Shown piece after piece: positions 51,482-61,285 of a stretch of 64,000 nucleotides of DNA. Below the pieces are notes generated by a model. That model did not search any database and was not told the DNA's origin. It was given only the letters and a program-made list of their open reading frames with translations. Within the stretch, counting starts at the first letter, position 1, and each line of letters begins with the position of its first letter. Source of the DNA: Saprospiraceae bacterium (GTDB lineage Bacteria; Bacteroidota; Bacteroidia; Chitinophagales; Saprospiraceae); contig JADJYH010000081.1 in assembly GCA_016719855.1 (NCBI GenBank), forward strand, positions 65,020 through 129,019. The letters are read 5' to 3'. The position numbers and the translations under genes were made by a program.

Positions 51482-53218
51482 TCAAAAAGACCTGGCTCCC
51501 TGTTTTATGCCAGCGGCCAAATTCTTGTAATATGCAATGCCTGACATTAAATTGGTTTGAAACGTCCGTAAATAACGGGTTTGCTGCGCCGTGGCGTTAT
51601 CCATATATTTACCTGACTCGTTTTTAAGGTAATCCAGGTAAAGAACAAGCTCGTTCACGAACATATTTGGGCGGCGCTCGGCATTCAGGACATTAATTCG
51701 CCCATATATATGGTCAACCATTTGCTTCAGGGAAAATATACCGGAGAAATAAGCGAGATTTGGTCCGGGACATATAGCCACGGCAGTGAGTTTGTGCGAA
51801 GGCGGAAGTCCTGCTTTTAGGAGCGCCGCAGCGCCAAGCCCTTCGCAGAGGCAGTCTTTCGCCACGATGTTGTCGTACTCCTTTTCATATAAATCGGCAG
51901 GGAGGTTTTTTTCTTTTAATTGCTTTATTTTCAGTTCCTGGTATTGCCGGGAGGCGGTGCAAATGGGCACTTCCGTGAACTCGGTATTGGACGAAAGGAA
52001 TTTTTTATAGCACGGGCTGCCGGGCCTTCCTTTTGCGATGCGAGCTTTCCGCTGCACTTCCGAGGTGCTTTTCCTGAAATTATTGAACGGGATGCCGAGG
52101 GGGGAAACATTGCTCAAATAATAATCTTCTTTTTTGGCGGTGGCCAACTGCTGCAAGGTTTCCTCATCCACTTCGGTGGCTTCGGGAACCAATAAAAACG
52201 GGCTTCCCCAGCCGGTGCTGTCCGTTTGGTAGTAGTCCAACAGGAAATTATTTTCATTGGCCGTGCCGATTCCACCCTGCACGGTGACCCGAATTTCGGG
52301 CGGTGAGGTGACGGACTTAATTCCCTTTGCTGTCAGCGCATGGTTGCATATTTCCATTAATTCCGTGACGAGCGCCGACCTGTTGTTTTTAAATTCTTCG
52401 AGAATGGGGCCGAGCAGCAAGCCATCGGTGGCGAAAGCGTGGCCGCCGCAATTCAGCCCCGATTCAATCCTGAATTCCGATACCCACAACCCTTTTTTGG
52501 CCAGTAGTTTCCCCTGCGTGATGGCAGAGCGGTAGTCGCTGACCTTGAGGATTATTTTCTTTTTAAGTACGCCATTTATATCCGGTAAAAAGTCGGGGAA
52601 GGTTTCGATATAAGCATATAAACGGGGATTAAAACCTGCGGAAAATATGACCGAGGCATTTAAGTCACTACTGGCAAAACCCCTGAGCGCCGCATGTCCA
52701 TCGGAATATTCGGTCGCCAGCGGCTCTCCGTTTTTTGCATAATTTACCTTGTCCAATTTCGACATGATATTGACATCAATGGAGCCTGCTGCAATCAAGG
52801 TGCGCAATTGTTTTTGCAGTGATTTCTTGGCGCTTCCGTCCTCCATTTCCATCATCGCCGTGAATATCTTTTTTGCGGGGGAGTCTTCCGGCAACAGCTC
52901 AAAATATTTCACGATTTCAGAACCCGGCTCATAGGGCAGCTGCCGCAACTGCTCGGTTTGCCGCTGCACGATGCGGTGGACAAGGTTCAGGTAGGCAGTA
53001 ATGCGCCTCGCCCGAAAATCTTCTTCTCCCGTTTTTATGGGTTCATATTCCTCGCCTGTTTTCTGACAATGGAATTTCCGCATTTGCTCAATCAATTCAT
53101 CCTCTACAATGGAAATGACGGAAGAAATGCCGAACCGGGCGACCTTAATCGGCGTGTCAATGGTGAAGCCAATTCCCATGACTGGGATATGGAATTTGTG
53201 CAATAATGCCTTGCGCAT
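51482..53218 (-). CDS. Unrecognised 578-residue protein, possible FMN-binding TIM-barrel
   Basis: The N-terminus HIPVMGIGFTIDTPIKVARF, the segment ESGLNCGGHAFATDGLLLGP and the later VQGGIGTANENNFLLDYYQT resemble the beta-alpha units of nitronate monooxygenase and related FMN barrels. The similarity is weak and from pattern memory. A Cys-rich piece, IVAKDCLCEGLGAAALLKAG, occurs near residue 460, and a basic PGSPCYKKF motif near 395. It has no signal peptide. It lies 55 bases from cysH on the same strand, so a role in sulfur or redox metabolism is the best contextual guess. It appears intact and full length. Confidence 0.5.
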   Translation of the reverse strand: MRKALLHKFHIPVMGIGFTIDTPIKVARFGISSVISIVEDELIEQMRKFHCQKTGEEYEPIKTGEEDFRARRITAYLNLVHRIVQRQTEQLRQLPYEPGSEIVKYFELLPEDSPAKKIFTAMMEMEDGSAKKSLQKQLRTLIAAGSIDVNIMSKLDKVNYAKNGEPLATEYSDGHAALRGFASSDLNASVIFSAGFNPRLYAYIETFPDFLPDINGVLKKKIILKVSDYRSAITQGKLLAKKGLWVSEFRIESGLNCGGHAFATDGLLLGPILEEFKNNRSALVTELMEICNHALTAKGIKSVTSPPEIRVTVQGGIGTANENNFLLDYYQTDSTGWGSPFLLVPEATEVDEETLQQLATAKKEDYYLSNVSPLGIPFNNFRKSTSEVQRKARIAKGRPGSPCYKKFLSSNTEFTEVPICTASRQYQELKIKQLKEKNLPADLYEKEYDNIVAKDCLCEGLGAAALLKAGLPPSHKLTAVAICPGPNLAYFSGIFSLKQMVDHIYGRINVLNAERRPNMFVNELVLYLDYLKNESGKYMDNATAQQTRYLRTFQTNLMSGIAYYKNLAAGIKQGARSF

Positions 53219-53272
53219 AAGTTTGTTTTTAATGGTAAAAAGAAAAGAGGCGACAGCGTGCCGCCCCTGCGT

Positions 53273-53989
53273 TTATGAAAACTCGGTATTGTGAAGATTT
53301 GTGTGCAACCCACACTCGGTTTTTGCTTTGTCTTTCCAGCGGCCATCCCGGCCAGGGGCGCAGGCGGTGCAGGGCCAACATCCTACCGACCCGTAGCCCC
53401 GCACCTCCAATGGGTGGGAGGGTAAATTTTGGGACTGTCGGAACTGTCTGATTTGTGCTTCCGTCCTGTCAACCAAGGGGTTGAACCGGTTGATTTTTTC
53501 ACCAAATAATGGTGGCTCGAAAATCTGCAGTTTTTGGCGGTGGTCGGTTTGAAAACCGGTCAAACCGGACATCCAGACTTTGTGCCGTTCCTTCAGCGGT
53601 TCAAGTGGCAGCACTTTGTTCAGGTAGCAGCAGGTGTCGGGGTACTTCTCCCAAAACCGGCGCTGATGGGTCAACTCGTACATTTGCGCCGAAGGCGACA
53701 CCTCCGCCAGGTTAAGGTTCAGCAACCGCACAAGCTCGTCCCTGTATTTTAAGGTTTCCGGGAAATGAAAGCCGGTGTTGATGAAATGCACCTTTTGCTC
53801 CGGTTGCACCTCGCTGACCAATCGCAGCAGCACGGCGGAATTGTTGCCGAACGAAGTGGTCACCAACACTTCCTCCTTGTCAAAATAGTCGTACAGCGCC
53901 CTGATTCGGTCAGTCAAATCAAGGCTAGCAAACTGGTCGTTGAGCAGTTCCTGAGAAGGCATTTCAATGGATTGGGTTGTATTTGTCAT
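53273..53989 (-). CDS. cysH: Adenylyl-sulfate / phosphoadenylyl-sulfate reductase
   Basis: From ATG at 53989 the protein has 238 residues. VTTSFGNNSAVLLRLV is the nucleotide loop. The Cys pair in PDTCCYLNKVLPL together with GCWPCTAC bind a 4Fe-4S cluster, which points to APS rather than PAPS as substrate. The catalytic ECGLH motif is near the C-terminus. It reduces activated sulfate to sulfite. In-frame codons upstream of 53989 belong to a structured leader, not to the protein. The unrecognised gene at 51482 follows. Confidence 0.92.
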   Translation of the reverse strand: MTNTTQSIEMPSQELLNDQFASLDLTDRIRALYDYFDKEEVLVTTSFGNNSAVLLRLVSEVQPEQKVHFINTGFHFPETLKYRDELVRLLNLNLAEVSPSAQMYELTHQRRFWEKYPDTCCYLNKVLPLEPLKERHKVWMSGLTGFQTDHRQKLQIFEPPLFGEKINRFNPLVDRTEAQIRQFRQSQNLPSHPLEVRGYGSVGCWPCTACAPGRDGRWKDKAKTECGLHTNLHNTEFS

Positions 53990-54043
53990 AGTTTGTGATC
54001 GGTTGTATTGGTCAGCTTTTAGGTTTGGATGTTTCTTAAAAAT

Positions 54044-54075
54044 GCCGGACGAGCTATCACCATAGCCCGCCCGGC
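54044..54075 (-). promoter_or_regulatory. Leader hairpin upstream of cysH
   Basis: GCCGGACGAGCTAT and ATAGCCCGCCCGGC pair along 14 positions, with two G-U-type pairs and a CACC loop. It lies 55 bases before the cysH start, and a smaller TGCCA...TGGCA stem lies beside it. It may be a sulfur-responsive leader, but I see no match to a SAM or other known riboswitch. Confidence 0.45.
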
Positions 54076-54153
54076 TTGCCATCAAATCCTGGCAAAAACC
54101 TATGAATCCTTGAGTTAACTCATTCATTTCTTCCACGGCCAATCCTTAGTGCA

Positions 54154-54184
54154 GCGGTGACAACTTTTGGAAAGGTGTCACCGC
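54154..54184. terminator. Hairpin between haem peroxidase and cysH
   Basis: GCGGTGACA and TGTCACCGC form a nine-pair stem with a 13-base loop, nine bases after the peroxidase stop. There is no T tract on the minus strand, so termination strength is uncertain. Confidence 0.55.
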
Positions 54185-54192
54185 TTATTCGG

Positions 54193-56098
54193 TTATTGTC
54201 TCACCAGTTGTTTGTACCCAACCATTTCGCCACTCTCAACGGTAACTACGTAAAGCCCGGAGGTACATTCAGCCGGTAAAGTCAGCGTCAGCGTGTTGTT
54301 CCCATCCGACAACAAGGCATTGCGTTGCAATAAGACCTTGCCCTGCATATCAATGACCCGGATGATGGCATCTTGGCGTTGGGTAGCGGGTATGCGCAGG
54401 AAAATCATCTCCCTTGCCGGGTTTGGGTAGAGTGCAAAGTCAATCCCCTCGTTGCTGACTGCTATTTTGGTAGCGCTAACGAAGGACTGTGCCTTGAATA
54501 TTTCATCCTGGACGATGGTGACCGGGGTGTTCCGGCGGATAACATCGGCAAGCTTGGTCGCCTTGATCCACTGTTTTTCATCCAGCGAAATGAAAGGGTC
54601 GTTTTCATAATAATAGCGGTCGCCATCCCGCAGGGGAAGGAACTGGGGCTGGATGATGGTCTTGGGCGTTTCGCCATAGAGTGCGTTCGGCATGTGGGTT
54701 TCAGACAACATGCCCACCCAGGGGTCAATTATGTTGATGTCACCATAAATTCGTTTGGTTCATGAGCGGGTCAGAGGACATCTGGGAAAAACCCGGCACT
54801 GGTTCCAGCCCAAATTCAGCCCTGACGGTGTTGTAGTCCGGCAATCCCCGCTCCCGTCCACGTTCGATGTTGATGGCAGTAAGGTCCATCCCGCCAGCGC
54901 CCGGGGCGCCGAAGAGGAAGTTGCGCAGGTCATCCACCACCTTGCAGTCGAAATCCTGCTGCACGACGGTGGCCATGCCAATCAAATAAGGCTCGATGCC
55001 GCCAACCGCCGTCGTGGCGCCTGGGTTGAAAAATGCGTCCCTCAGCAGGATGTCGCCTTGGGGCATGTAGTTGCCATCGTTGTCCATGCGCACCAGGATG
55101 CTGTTGATGGTGGTGTGGCCGTAACGATAGGCTGCCGCCGAGAAGACGTTCATGATGCCAGCATTGGTGGCGAGGCTATAAGTGCCATAAGGCGGTAGGT
55201 GAATGCCCATCATGGGCAGCCATTCTTCATAAACGATGGCCTGCAACTGGCCACCCACCAATTTACGGGCGTGTTGGTAAATCTGCTCCTCCGTCCACGT
55301 TGGATGCTCGGTTTTGACCACGTCGCACAGGCGGTTGTGCTCCCGCACGAACAGCGTGTGCATGCTCGTCAGGAACGGGTTTTCGTTCGCCCGAACGTCA
55401 CCTGCCACGAACCATTTTTGGACAAAAGGCAATGGCATGGCCATTTCCGGTGCGGTAGCGTCAATAGGCGCATCGTACTCACCGGTCGTGGTGTTCCAAG
55501 GCATCAGGTTGCCAGCAGAAACTTTAAGTTTCCCGTCGGAAAAAGTGCGCAGCCAAGTCGCCCGTTGCTCGTCCGAACCATACACTGCCGAAGCATCTAT
55601 GTATGCTGAAATTGAATTGACAAACTGCCGGGGGTTGTCGGTGCCGGTGCCAGTGAGGGGGTCGTAACCAGACCTTTTTATAGGAATGGAAGCCGTACCT
55701 GTACCCGCCGGGTCGAAAAAAACATCGCCAGCAGGGATGGGGATGGACAAACCTTCGGCGGGGTGGTCTTTCACCAAGGTAACATCGTGGTCAATGAACT
55801 GTCCCCAAACCCAGCAATAGGCGCTCAGTCCCCGAGGGTCATTGGCGAGCGTGTTTTGCATAAAAAGCGAGTTGCTGATAAAACGGGGGTTCGGAAGGTT
55901 CGGGCCTGCCGGTTCAGAGATTCCATCCGCAAACCCGACTGCGCCTGGGTGGAGCTGGTTGACACCCACGGAACCCCATTCCTTGTTGATGAGGTTGTTG
56001 TTGTAGCCGTCAAAGGTGCGGTTGCTTTGAGCGAAACCCTGCGTTGCAATAAACATGGCAACGGTCATGGCTAAAATGATTTTTGTAAAGTTTTTCAT
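54193..56098 (-). CDS. Secreted animal-type haem peroxidase with T9SS tail, frameshifted
   Basis: The first part (signal peptide ending GFA-Q) has the animal peroxidase motifs WGQFIDHDVTL (distal His), VYGSDEQRATWLRTF, LFVREHNRLC and AAYRYGHTTIN (proximal His), and ERGRERGLPDYNTVRAEFGL. After SSDPLMNQ the frame breaks: one A fewer in the plus-strand TTT at 54754-54756 gives YGDINIIDPWVGMLSE and continues to a Por secretion tail (LYPNPAREMIFLRIP ... GLYVVTVESGE). It should be exported through T9SS and may produce halogenated or oxidised products or defend against peroxide. The total is about 635 residues. Confidence 0.88.
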
Positions 56099-56135
56099 GA
56101 GAAAATATTTTTGATGTTTTAAGGAACGGGTAAAT

Positions 56136-56266
56136 GATAACTTGTCAATTCTGGCTGACTCTTTTGCCCTTGAGCAGTCTTTGAAAATGCTTACGTAGCA
56201 CCACTATGCTCGCATTTTCAAAAACTCCTCAAGACCAAAATAGCCTACCAGAATTGACAACTTATC
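56136..56266. repeat. Long imperfect hairpin element, 131 bp
   Basis: GATAACTTGTCAATTCTGG at the left end pairs with CCAGAATTGACAACTTATC at the right end. An inner TTGAAAATGC pairs with GCATTTTCAA around a TACGTA-containing loop, and CTTGAG pairs with CTCAAG between them. It fills the gap between the peroxidase and norB, both read leftward. It looks like a dispersed non-coding element. Confidence 0.6.
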
Positions 56267-56326
56267 TTCCCAGTTCTAAAAGCAGGCGGCCTTGTGCCAC
56301 CTGCCCTGATTTTACTGATGATTTTG

Positions 56327-58726
56327 CTATGCTGAAATAATTTCTTCTTCCGTCATTTCGGGTTCGTTTTCAAAAGCTTCGTCTGGTGTTGAACCCAGTT
56401 GCTCGCCCCCCATGGAAGCCCCCTTCAGCGAACCCCACCTCGACACGATGAACCATGCCAGCGGAATCACGCCGCCAAAGAAGAACACGGAGGCGCCGAT
56501 TCCCCGCAGCCAAGTCAACTGCTCAAAGATGCCGCCGCCAGTGAAAGCATGCGAGCGAGCGAACCAAAGCCCGTTGTCCACGATGGCCTTGAACTGGATG
56601 GCCCCTGCGGGGAAAAGGTCCAGCATGACCATCAGCATCAGGCCAGCGTTGATGGACCAAAAGGCGAACTTGACCAGCTTCTCGCTCCAGCGGTTTCCCT
56701 TGAGCAAAAGCCTCGAAGCAAACAGCAGCGCCGCCAGCGAGATGTTGCCGTAAACCCCCATCAGCGCAGCGTGGGCGTGGTTGATGGTGAGGTAGGAACC
56801 GTGTTCGAAGTAGTTCATGATGGGCAGGTTGACGATGATGCCCATGACGCCCGCCCCGAAGAAGTTCCAGAAGTTGGTGGCGACGAGGAACAGGAAAACC
56901 TCCGGGAAACCGAAGTTCCCCAACTGGTTTTTGCCGATGCCGTTGACGGCCATCCGGGGCATGTTCTTGAAGCGCCAGGCCTCCACCGTCAACAGAATCA
57001 GCGGGACGAATTGGAGGGTGGAAAACACGGAGCCGAGCGCCATCGTGGCCACTGGTTTTGCGTTCCAGTAGAAATTGTGCGAGATGCCCAGCAGCCCCGT
57101 TCCAAGGAAAAGTATGGTGGCAAAATAGACTACCCGGATGGCGGCCTGGCGGCTCACCAGCCCCATCAGCACCATCAAATAGCTGACGATGACCGTGATG
57201 AAAACCTCGAAAAACGCCTCCACCCACATGTGGATGACCATCCAGCGCCAGAAGTCGGCGATGACGAAATTGGTCTCCGGTGTGGCCACGAAGCCCGACA
57301 GGAACAACAGCGGGATGCCGATGACGGAGTAGATAATCCAGTTGGGCAGGTTCCATGGTTCGCCTTTCACGAAGGCGGGTTTTACGCCCCGGTAAACGAT
57401 TATCCCCCCACATCACGAAGATGAGCATGAGCAGGACTTGGTAAATTTTTCCGAAGTCAACATACTCCCAGCCCTGGTGCCCAAGCAGGTGCCACCATTC
57501 ACCGAAGACACCTTTTGGCCCAAGCACCATGCCTACCAGCGAGCCGCCCGCCAACACGATCAGCATCCAGAACAGCGTGTTGATGAGGGGAAGTTGCCCA
57601 GGTATTTCCTTTTTTGACAGGATGGGGCAAATGAAAATGGAAGAGGCTATCCAGCAAATTGAAATCCAATACAGCGCCAGCATCAGGTGCCAACTGCGGG
57701 ACATGGTCACCGGGAAAACCTCCGACGGGTGTATGCCGAACCAGCCCAGGAAGTTGACAAAATCGTTGATGGTGATGATGCCGCTCAGCACCTGCACGAA
57801 GAACAGGAGGATGGCCACGGCGAAGAACTTGTAGGTGGCTCGCTGCGTCGGGGTCGGCTTGAAATTGGCGACCTTTTCGGCGGTCAGCAGGTCCTTGCCC
57901 GCTGGCTTGAAAAATTTGTTGGGGAGCTGGTTGTACTGCCCGATGTAGTACAGCACGATGCCGCACATCAGCACAAATGCCAGCATCCCCAGCACGCTCC
58001 ATAGTATGACGGGCGAGGTGGGCGTGTTGCCTGCGGCGGGGTCGAACGGCCAGTTGTGGGTGTAACTGAAATCGCTACCCGGACGCTCCACGGCGCATAC
58101 CCAAGCTCCCCAGAAAAAGAAGGAAGCCAGGTTTTCCACCTCTTTTCGGTCGGAGATATAGTCCTTGGGCGGAAACGATCCCTCGGCGTTCTTGTCAATG
58201 AAAATATCGGTGTAATATGTCCGCAGTTTTCCCAGCGAATATGCCTGGGCGGCAGTCAGGGTCACAATGTTCCCGGCCTCATCGTAGCGATTTTCCTTCA
58301 GTTCCGACTTGATGTTTTCCCCGATAATTTTCAGTTCCATGTCGGTGGCTTCTCGCCCGTTTTCCTTCATGAAAGCCTCGACGTGGTACTCGTTCATGTA
58401 AACGGTGATGTAGTGCAGGGCTTCGGCGGTGTAGTCGGGGCCGCGCTGCGCCCCGTCACCCATGAAGGAGCCGTACTCCATGAGTGCGTACTTGTGGAAG
58501 ACCTTTTGGCCTTCCTCGATGGTGGTTTTGTCCATCATGACCTCGCCCGTCGGCGTTTTGAAGCCGGTCATGGGCGGTGCGTCGTTGTAGGTCTGGTAGC
58601 CTATCATGCCGACCCCTGCTACGCTGATGATCAGGATGAACAGCAGTGGCTGCCACCAATTCTTTGTGTTCATGAAATAGCTGATGCTCTTGGTGCCGTT
58701 GGCTTCAGCTTGTTTTTCTTCTTTCA
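56327..58726 (-). CDS. norB: Quinol-dependent nitric oxide reductase (qNor), frameshifted
   Basis: The protein of about 799 residues has the qNor layout: an N-terminal helix and periplasmic cytochrome-c-like region without haem motif (KVFHKYALMEYGSFMGDGAQ), then twelve helices with metal and haem ligands in SWHLMLALYWI, LLGHQGWEYVDFGKIYQ and NHAHAALMGVYG. It reduces NO to nitrous oxide with quinol. At VMWG the frame breaks; removing one G from the six in the plus-strand C run at 57404-57409 gives VMWGIIVYRGVKPAFVKGEP and restores the rest. The adjacent Rrf2 gene and the TTAAGAGTATTT sites upstream suggest NO-responsive control. Confidence 0.93.
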
Positions 58727-58940
58727 TCGTTGAACTTGTTTTTGGACAAACCCAGCCTGGAACCGGCCAGTTTGGCATTCATCCTATTTGAAGGGAAATA
58801 ATTGAGTTAAGGAGGGGGAAACGCTGATATCCTAACCCGTTTCGAAGAAGACGGAGGCCATCAAACAGCCTGGTGGCACTTGGTTTGACAGGTTCAGGTA
58901 AGTAGGCGACTTCATCATATTTGGTGATTTAAATTCAGTA

Positions 58941-58960
58941 TTAAGAGTATTTTATCTTAA
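58941..58960. promoter_or_regulatory. Candidate NsrR-type site upstream of norB
   Basis: TTAAGAGTATTTTATCTTAA has TTAAGA/TCTTAA arms and overlaps a second palindrome, ATTTTAT...ATAAAAT. The 12-mer TTAAGAGTATTT recurs at 59430, before the Rrf2 gene. The half site resembles the known NsrR half site AAGATGYATTT with one base missing. Confidence 0.55.
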
Positions 58961-58977
58961 ATAAAATCAAAAAAAAG

Positions 58978-59415
58978 TCACGATACTAGGCGCATTCTTT
59001 CGTCGCTCACTTTCTCGCCCAGCTCCGCAAGTGAGGTGATGTCAAACTCATGTTTCACCGATTTCTTGGCGTCCTTCCAGAAGTCGTGGACAGGGCAGGG
59101 CGCTTCCACACCACAGCCGGGCAGCCCCAAAAGGCATTTGTCAAAAAAGTCCGCTCCTTCAAGGATGTGGACGATATCGGTCAAAAAAATCTGGTCGGCT
59201 GGTTTTTTAAGGGCGATGCCTCCGTTGGGGCCTCGGTAGGATTCCAGTATCCCGTGCAGGGTCAGTGTCTGAAAGGTTTTTGTAAGGAAATGGAAAGAGA
59301 TGTTCAGTTTTTCGGAAATCTCCCCGATGTTCAGGTAGCCTGTCCTATCCTTTTTTGATGCCAAATATACCAAGGCCCTAAGGCCGTAAATGGTTGCTTT
59401 TGAAAGTACTTTCAC
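58978..59415 (-). CDS. Rrf2-family iron-sulfur regulator (NsrR-like), copy B
   Basis: The 145-residue protein starts with GTG at 59415 (MKVLSKATIYGLRALVYLAS). It has the recognition helix region NISFHFLTKTFQTLTLHGIL and the Cys cluster CLLGLPGCGVEAPC, with the same C-x6-C-x5-C spacing as copy A. It probably senses NO and represses norB, which lies downstream on the same strand after 250 bases, and itself. Confidence 0.92.
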   Translation of the reverse strand: MKVLSKATIYGLRALVYLASKKDRTGYLNIGEISEKLNISFHFLTKTFQTLTLHGILESYRGPNGGIALKKPADQIFLTDIVHILEGADFFDKCLLGLPGCGVEAPCPVHDFWKDAKKSVKHEFDITSLAELGEKVSDERMRLVS

Positions 59416-59429
59416 GCTGTAAAAAAGAT

Positions 59430-59441
59430 TTAAGAGTATTT
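59430..59441. promoter_or_regulatory. Candidate autoregulatory Rrf2 site
   Basis: TTAAGAGTATTT lies 15-26 bases before the GTG of the Rrf2 gene and is identical to the site before norB. Its place over the promoter suggests autorepression. Confidence 0.5.
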
Positions 59442-59442
59442 A

Positions 59443-59930
59443 GTCGCAAAAGAATGGAATTTATTTGTGCTTGTCAAATATTCAGGAGATTTTTTAAAAT
59501 ATAAATTGGAGTAAAAGCAGGAACACGCAAGAAAACGCTTGAAAATAGCGCATTTGCCGCTAGGCAGATTGTTGGGTATTCTTCCTGTTTCCTAACATTA
59601 GCAGTGTGGCCACGCCGACACCTCACCCAGCGGGAAACAGCCGAGAGGGAAGCACGGTGGTGGGCCAAAATGGTTGATGCCAAGGGGGGGCCCTGGTCAA
59701 TTCTTAAATTGACGACATTGGACTCAAAGTCACGCCGTCACTTCAACCCTTCTGACCCACTACCAAAAATTATTGGAAGCATGGTTTTCAGGGTTCCATA
59801 AGCTGGCTTTTGAAAGGAAAAAGCTGTTGGCAGTCATGCCGTGCTGCCAGCAACAAATGTCCTCGTCACTTGAAAGCAATGGCCACTGCCAAAATCCCAG
59901 GTTTGCATAATTGGTAGATTATCAAAGCGC
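59443..59930. other. Non-coding stretch without a recognisable gene
   Basis: About 490 bases hold no reading frame with family-like or codon-like character. A weak stem, GTTGGCAG with CTGCCAGCAAC, lies near 59828-59854, and a run of seven G is at 59684-59690. No tRNA or known RNA is visible. Confidence 0.5.
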
Positions 59931-60354
59931 CTATCCTTTGGGAGCCAGCCGGTTCCAGAGCCAGACCACCAGCCAGCCCATCAATGCGCCAAGGGCGGTG
60001 TGCCAGGCCACGTCGCCGAGCGTAAGTGCGAGCGACCACATCTTGAAAGTGGCGGCGTTCGCCAAGCTCCAAGTAGCGGAAGTAGCAAGGCCCAGCGCTG
60101 CACCGGTTCTGGCACCGAAGCTGCCCGTCGGCTGCGACGAACGACTCGAAATCAGGTAAACCAGCACGAACGCCAGCACGGCTTCCAACTGCACCACAGG
60201 TGCTGGGTTGAATTCGCTCATTTTGTTCACATGCTCGCCAAAATGGGCAAGCTCGCTGTCAAGAAAAACCGGCTGCCAAGCCGCCATGAAAAGCGCCGTT
60301 GAGCAGGAATGTGACGATGAAGTATGCGAGCCAACAAAAAATTGTCCGTTTCAT
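59931..60354 (-). CDS. Small membrane protein, frameshifted
   Basis: From ATG at 60354 the protein starts MKRTIFCWLAYFIVTFLLNG and continues AFHGGLAAGF. One A too many in the plus-strand run at 60264-60268 then breaks the frame, and it resumes LDSELAHFGEHVNKMSEFNP to WNRLAPKG. The corrected product has about 140 residues and four hydrophobic helices. I do not recognise the family; similar DUF-type four-helix proteins occur in Bacteroidota. It lies on the same strand as the SnoaL remnant. Confidence 0.55.
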
Positions 60355-60511
60355 TTTTCAGATTGAATTTTTGTAAATGGTTAGAAGTGGGAAAATCATT
60401 TTTGGCCTTTTTTTCCCACGTTGGTTTACGCTGTTCTTCGCTTCCGGCCAATAATTCCCACCAGAAAAACTGCCGTCAACAACTCATCGGAACGCCCATT
60501 GGATTACTGGA

Positions 60512-61270
60512 TTACTTCTGCACCTGGTAATCGTCCACTCCCCGGAAGAAGGTGACTTTGCCGTTCGCCACTTTGAAATGATGGGTGTAAGTAGTGGCGT
60601 AATTTTTCCCGGAAGGGGTGTGTGCGTATTCAGCGTCGATGAGGGCGAACACATCCTCTCCGTCCGCCACGAAGCGGGTTGGCTGGAATTTGGAATACTT
60701 GGCTTTGGCAGCAAGCTCCTTGAAAAAATTGCCGACTTCCGCCTTGCCGTTGAACATGCGGGCTTTCGAGTCGAACATCCGGTCTTGGATGTCGAACGCC
60801 ACCTTGTCGTCGCACATGGCCAGCACACCTTCGATGTCGCCCTTTCCGAATTTTTCGTACACGGTCATGACTAGGCCCGTGTTCGGGTTGTTGAACGAGC
60901 CGTAGCCTATTTGGCGGAGCGGTTCGCCCGTGTTGGTGATGGCGTGGCTGACGGCTTTGCCCTCGGCATTGAGTTCCACCACGTCGGAGTCATCGAACTT
61001 CATGGGCTTTCCGGTCGGCGGCATTCCCATGAACGAACCGGTGTTGGTGCCGGTGACAGTGACCCGCAGGAGGAACCGGGTGCTACTCACGGGTGCGATT
61101 TCATTGATGGTGATTTTGAAATCCGGGAAAGCTGTCTCGAACTGTTTGTACAGGTCTATCGAGGCTTGGATGCCTTTCGTGGGTGCAGGCCCGACGTTCA
61201 GGTCGGTGTAATTTTCAGCACACAAAGCGGCGAAGCCGTCCCAATCCCGTTGGTTGAGCCTTTGTAGTAT
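60512..61270 (-). CDS. Tandem SnoaL/NTF2-like protein, 5'-truncated
   Basis: The open frame begins ILQRLNQRDWDGFAALCAEN right after a stop and has no ATG or GTG at its start; the first possible start is TTG at 61225. Two NTF2-like domains are present: an ester-cyclase type (SFMGMPPTGKPMKFDDSDVV) and a second SnoaL-like one (VMTVYEKFGKGDIEGVLAMC). The first lacks about 20 N-terminal residues. Only 15 bases separate the open frame from the rplI stop, so the original start seems to have been removed by a deletion. Function unknown; these folds isomerise or hydrolyse small molecules. Confidence 0.7.
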   Translation of the reverse strand: MLQRLNQRDWDGFAALCAENYTDLNVGPAPTKGIQASIDLYKQFETAFPDFKITINEIAPVSSTRFLLRVTVTGTNTGSFMGMPPTGKPMKFDDSDVVELNAEGKAVSHAITNTGEPLRQIGYGSFNNPNTGLVMTVYEKFGKGDIEGVLAMCDDKVAFDIQDRMFDSKARMFNGKAEVGNFFKELAAKAKYSKFQPTRFVADGEDVFALIDAEYAHTPSGKNYATTYTHHFKVANGKVTFFRGVDDYQVQK

Positions 61271-61285
61271 TCAGTTGAAATCTGA

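Noticed and set aside
53990..54140. SAM riboswitch before cysH
   Set aside because: The conserved SAM-I core is not visible; only unrelated stems are present.
59604..59801. 65-codon plus-strand frame in the gap after the second Rrf2 gene
   Set aside because: Composition is arginine-rich and random-looking, with no promoter or family signal.
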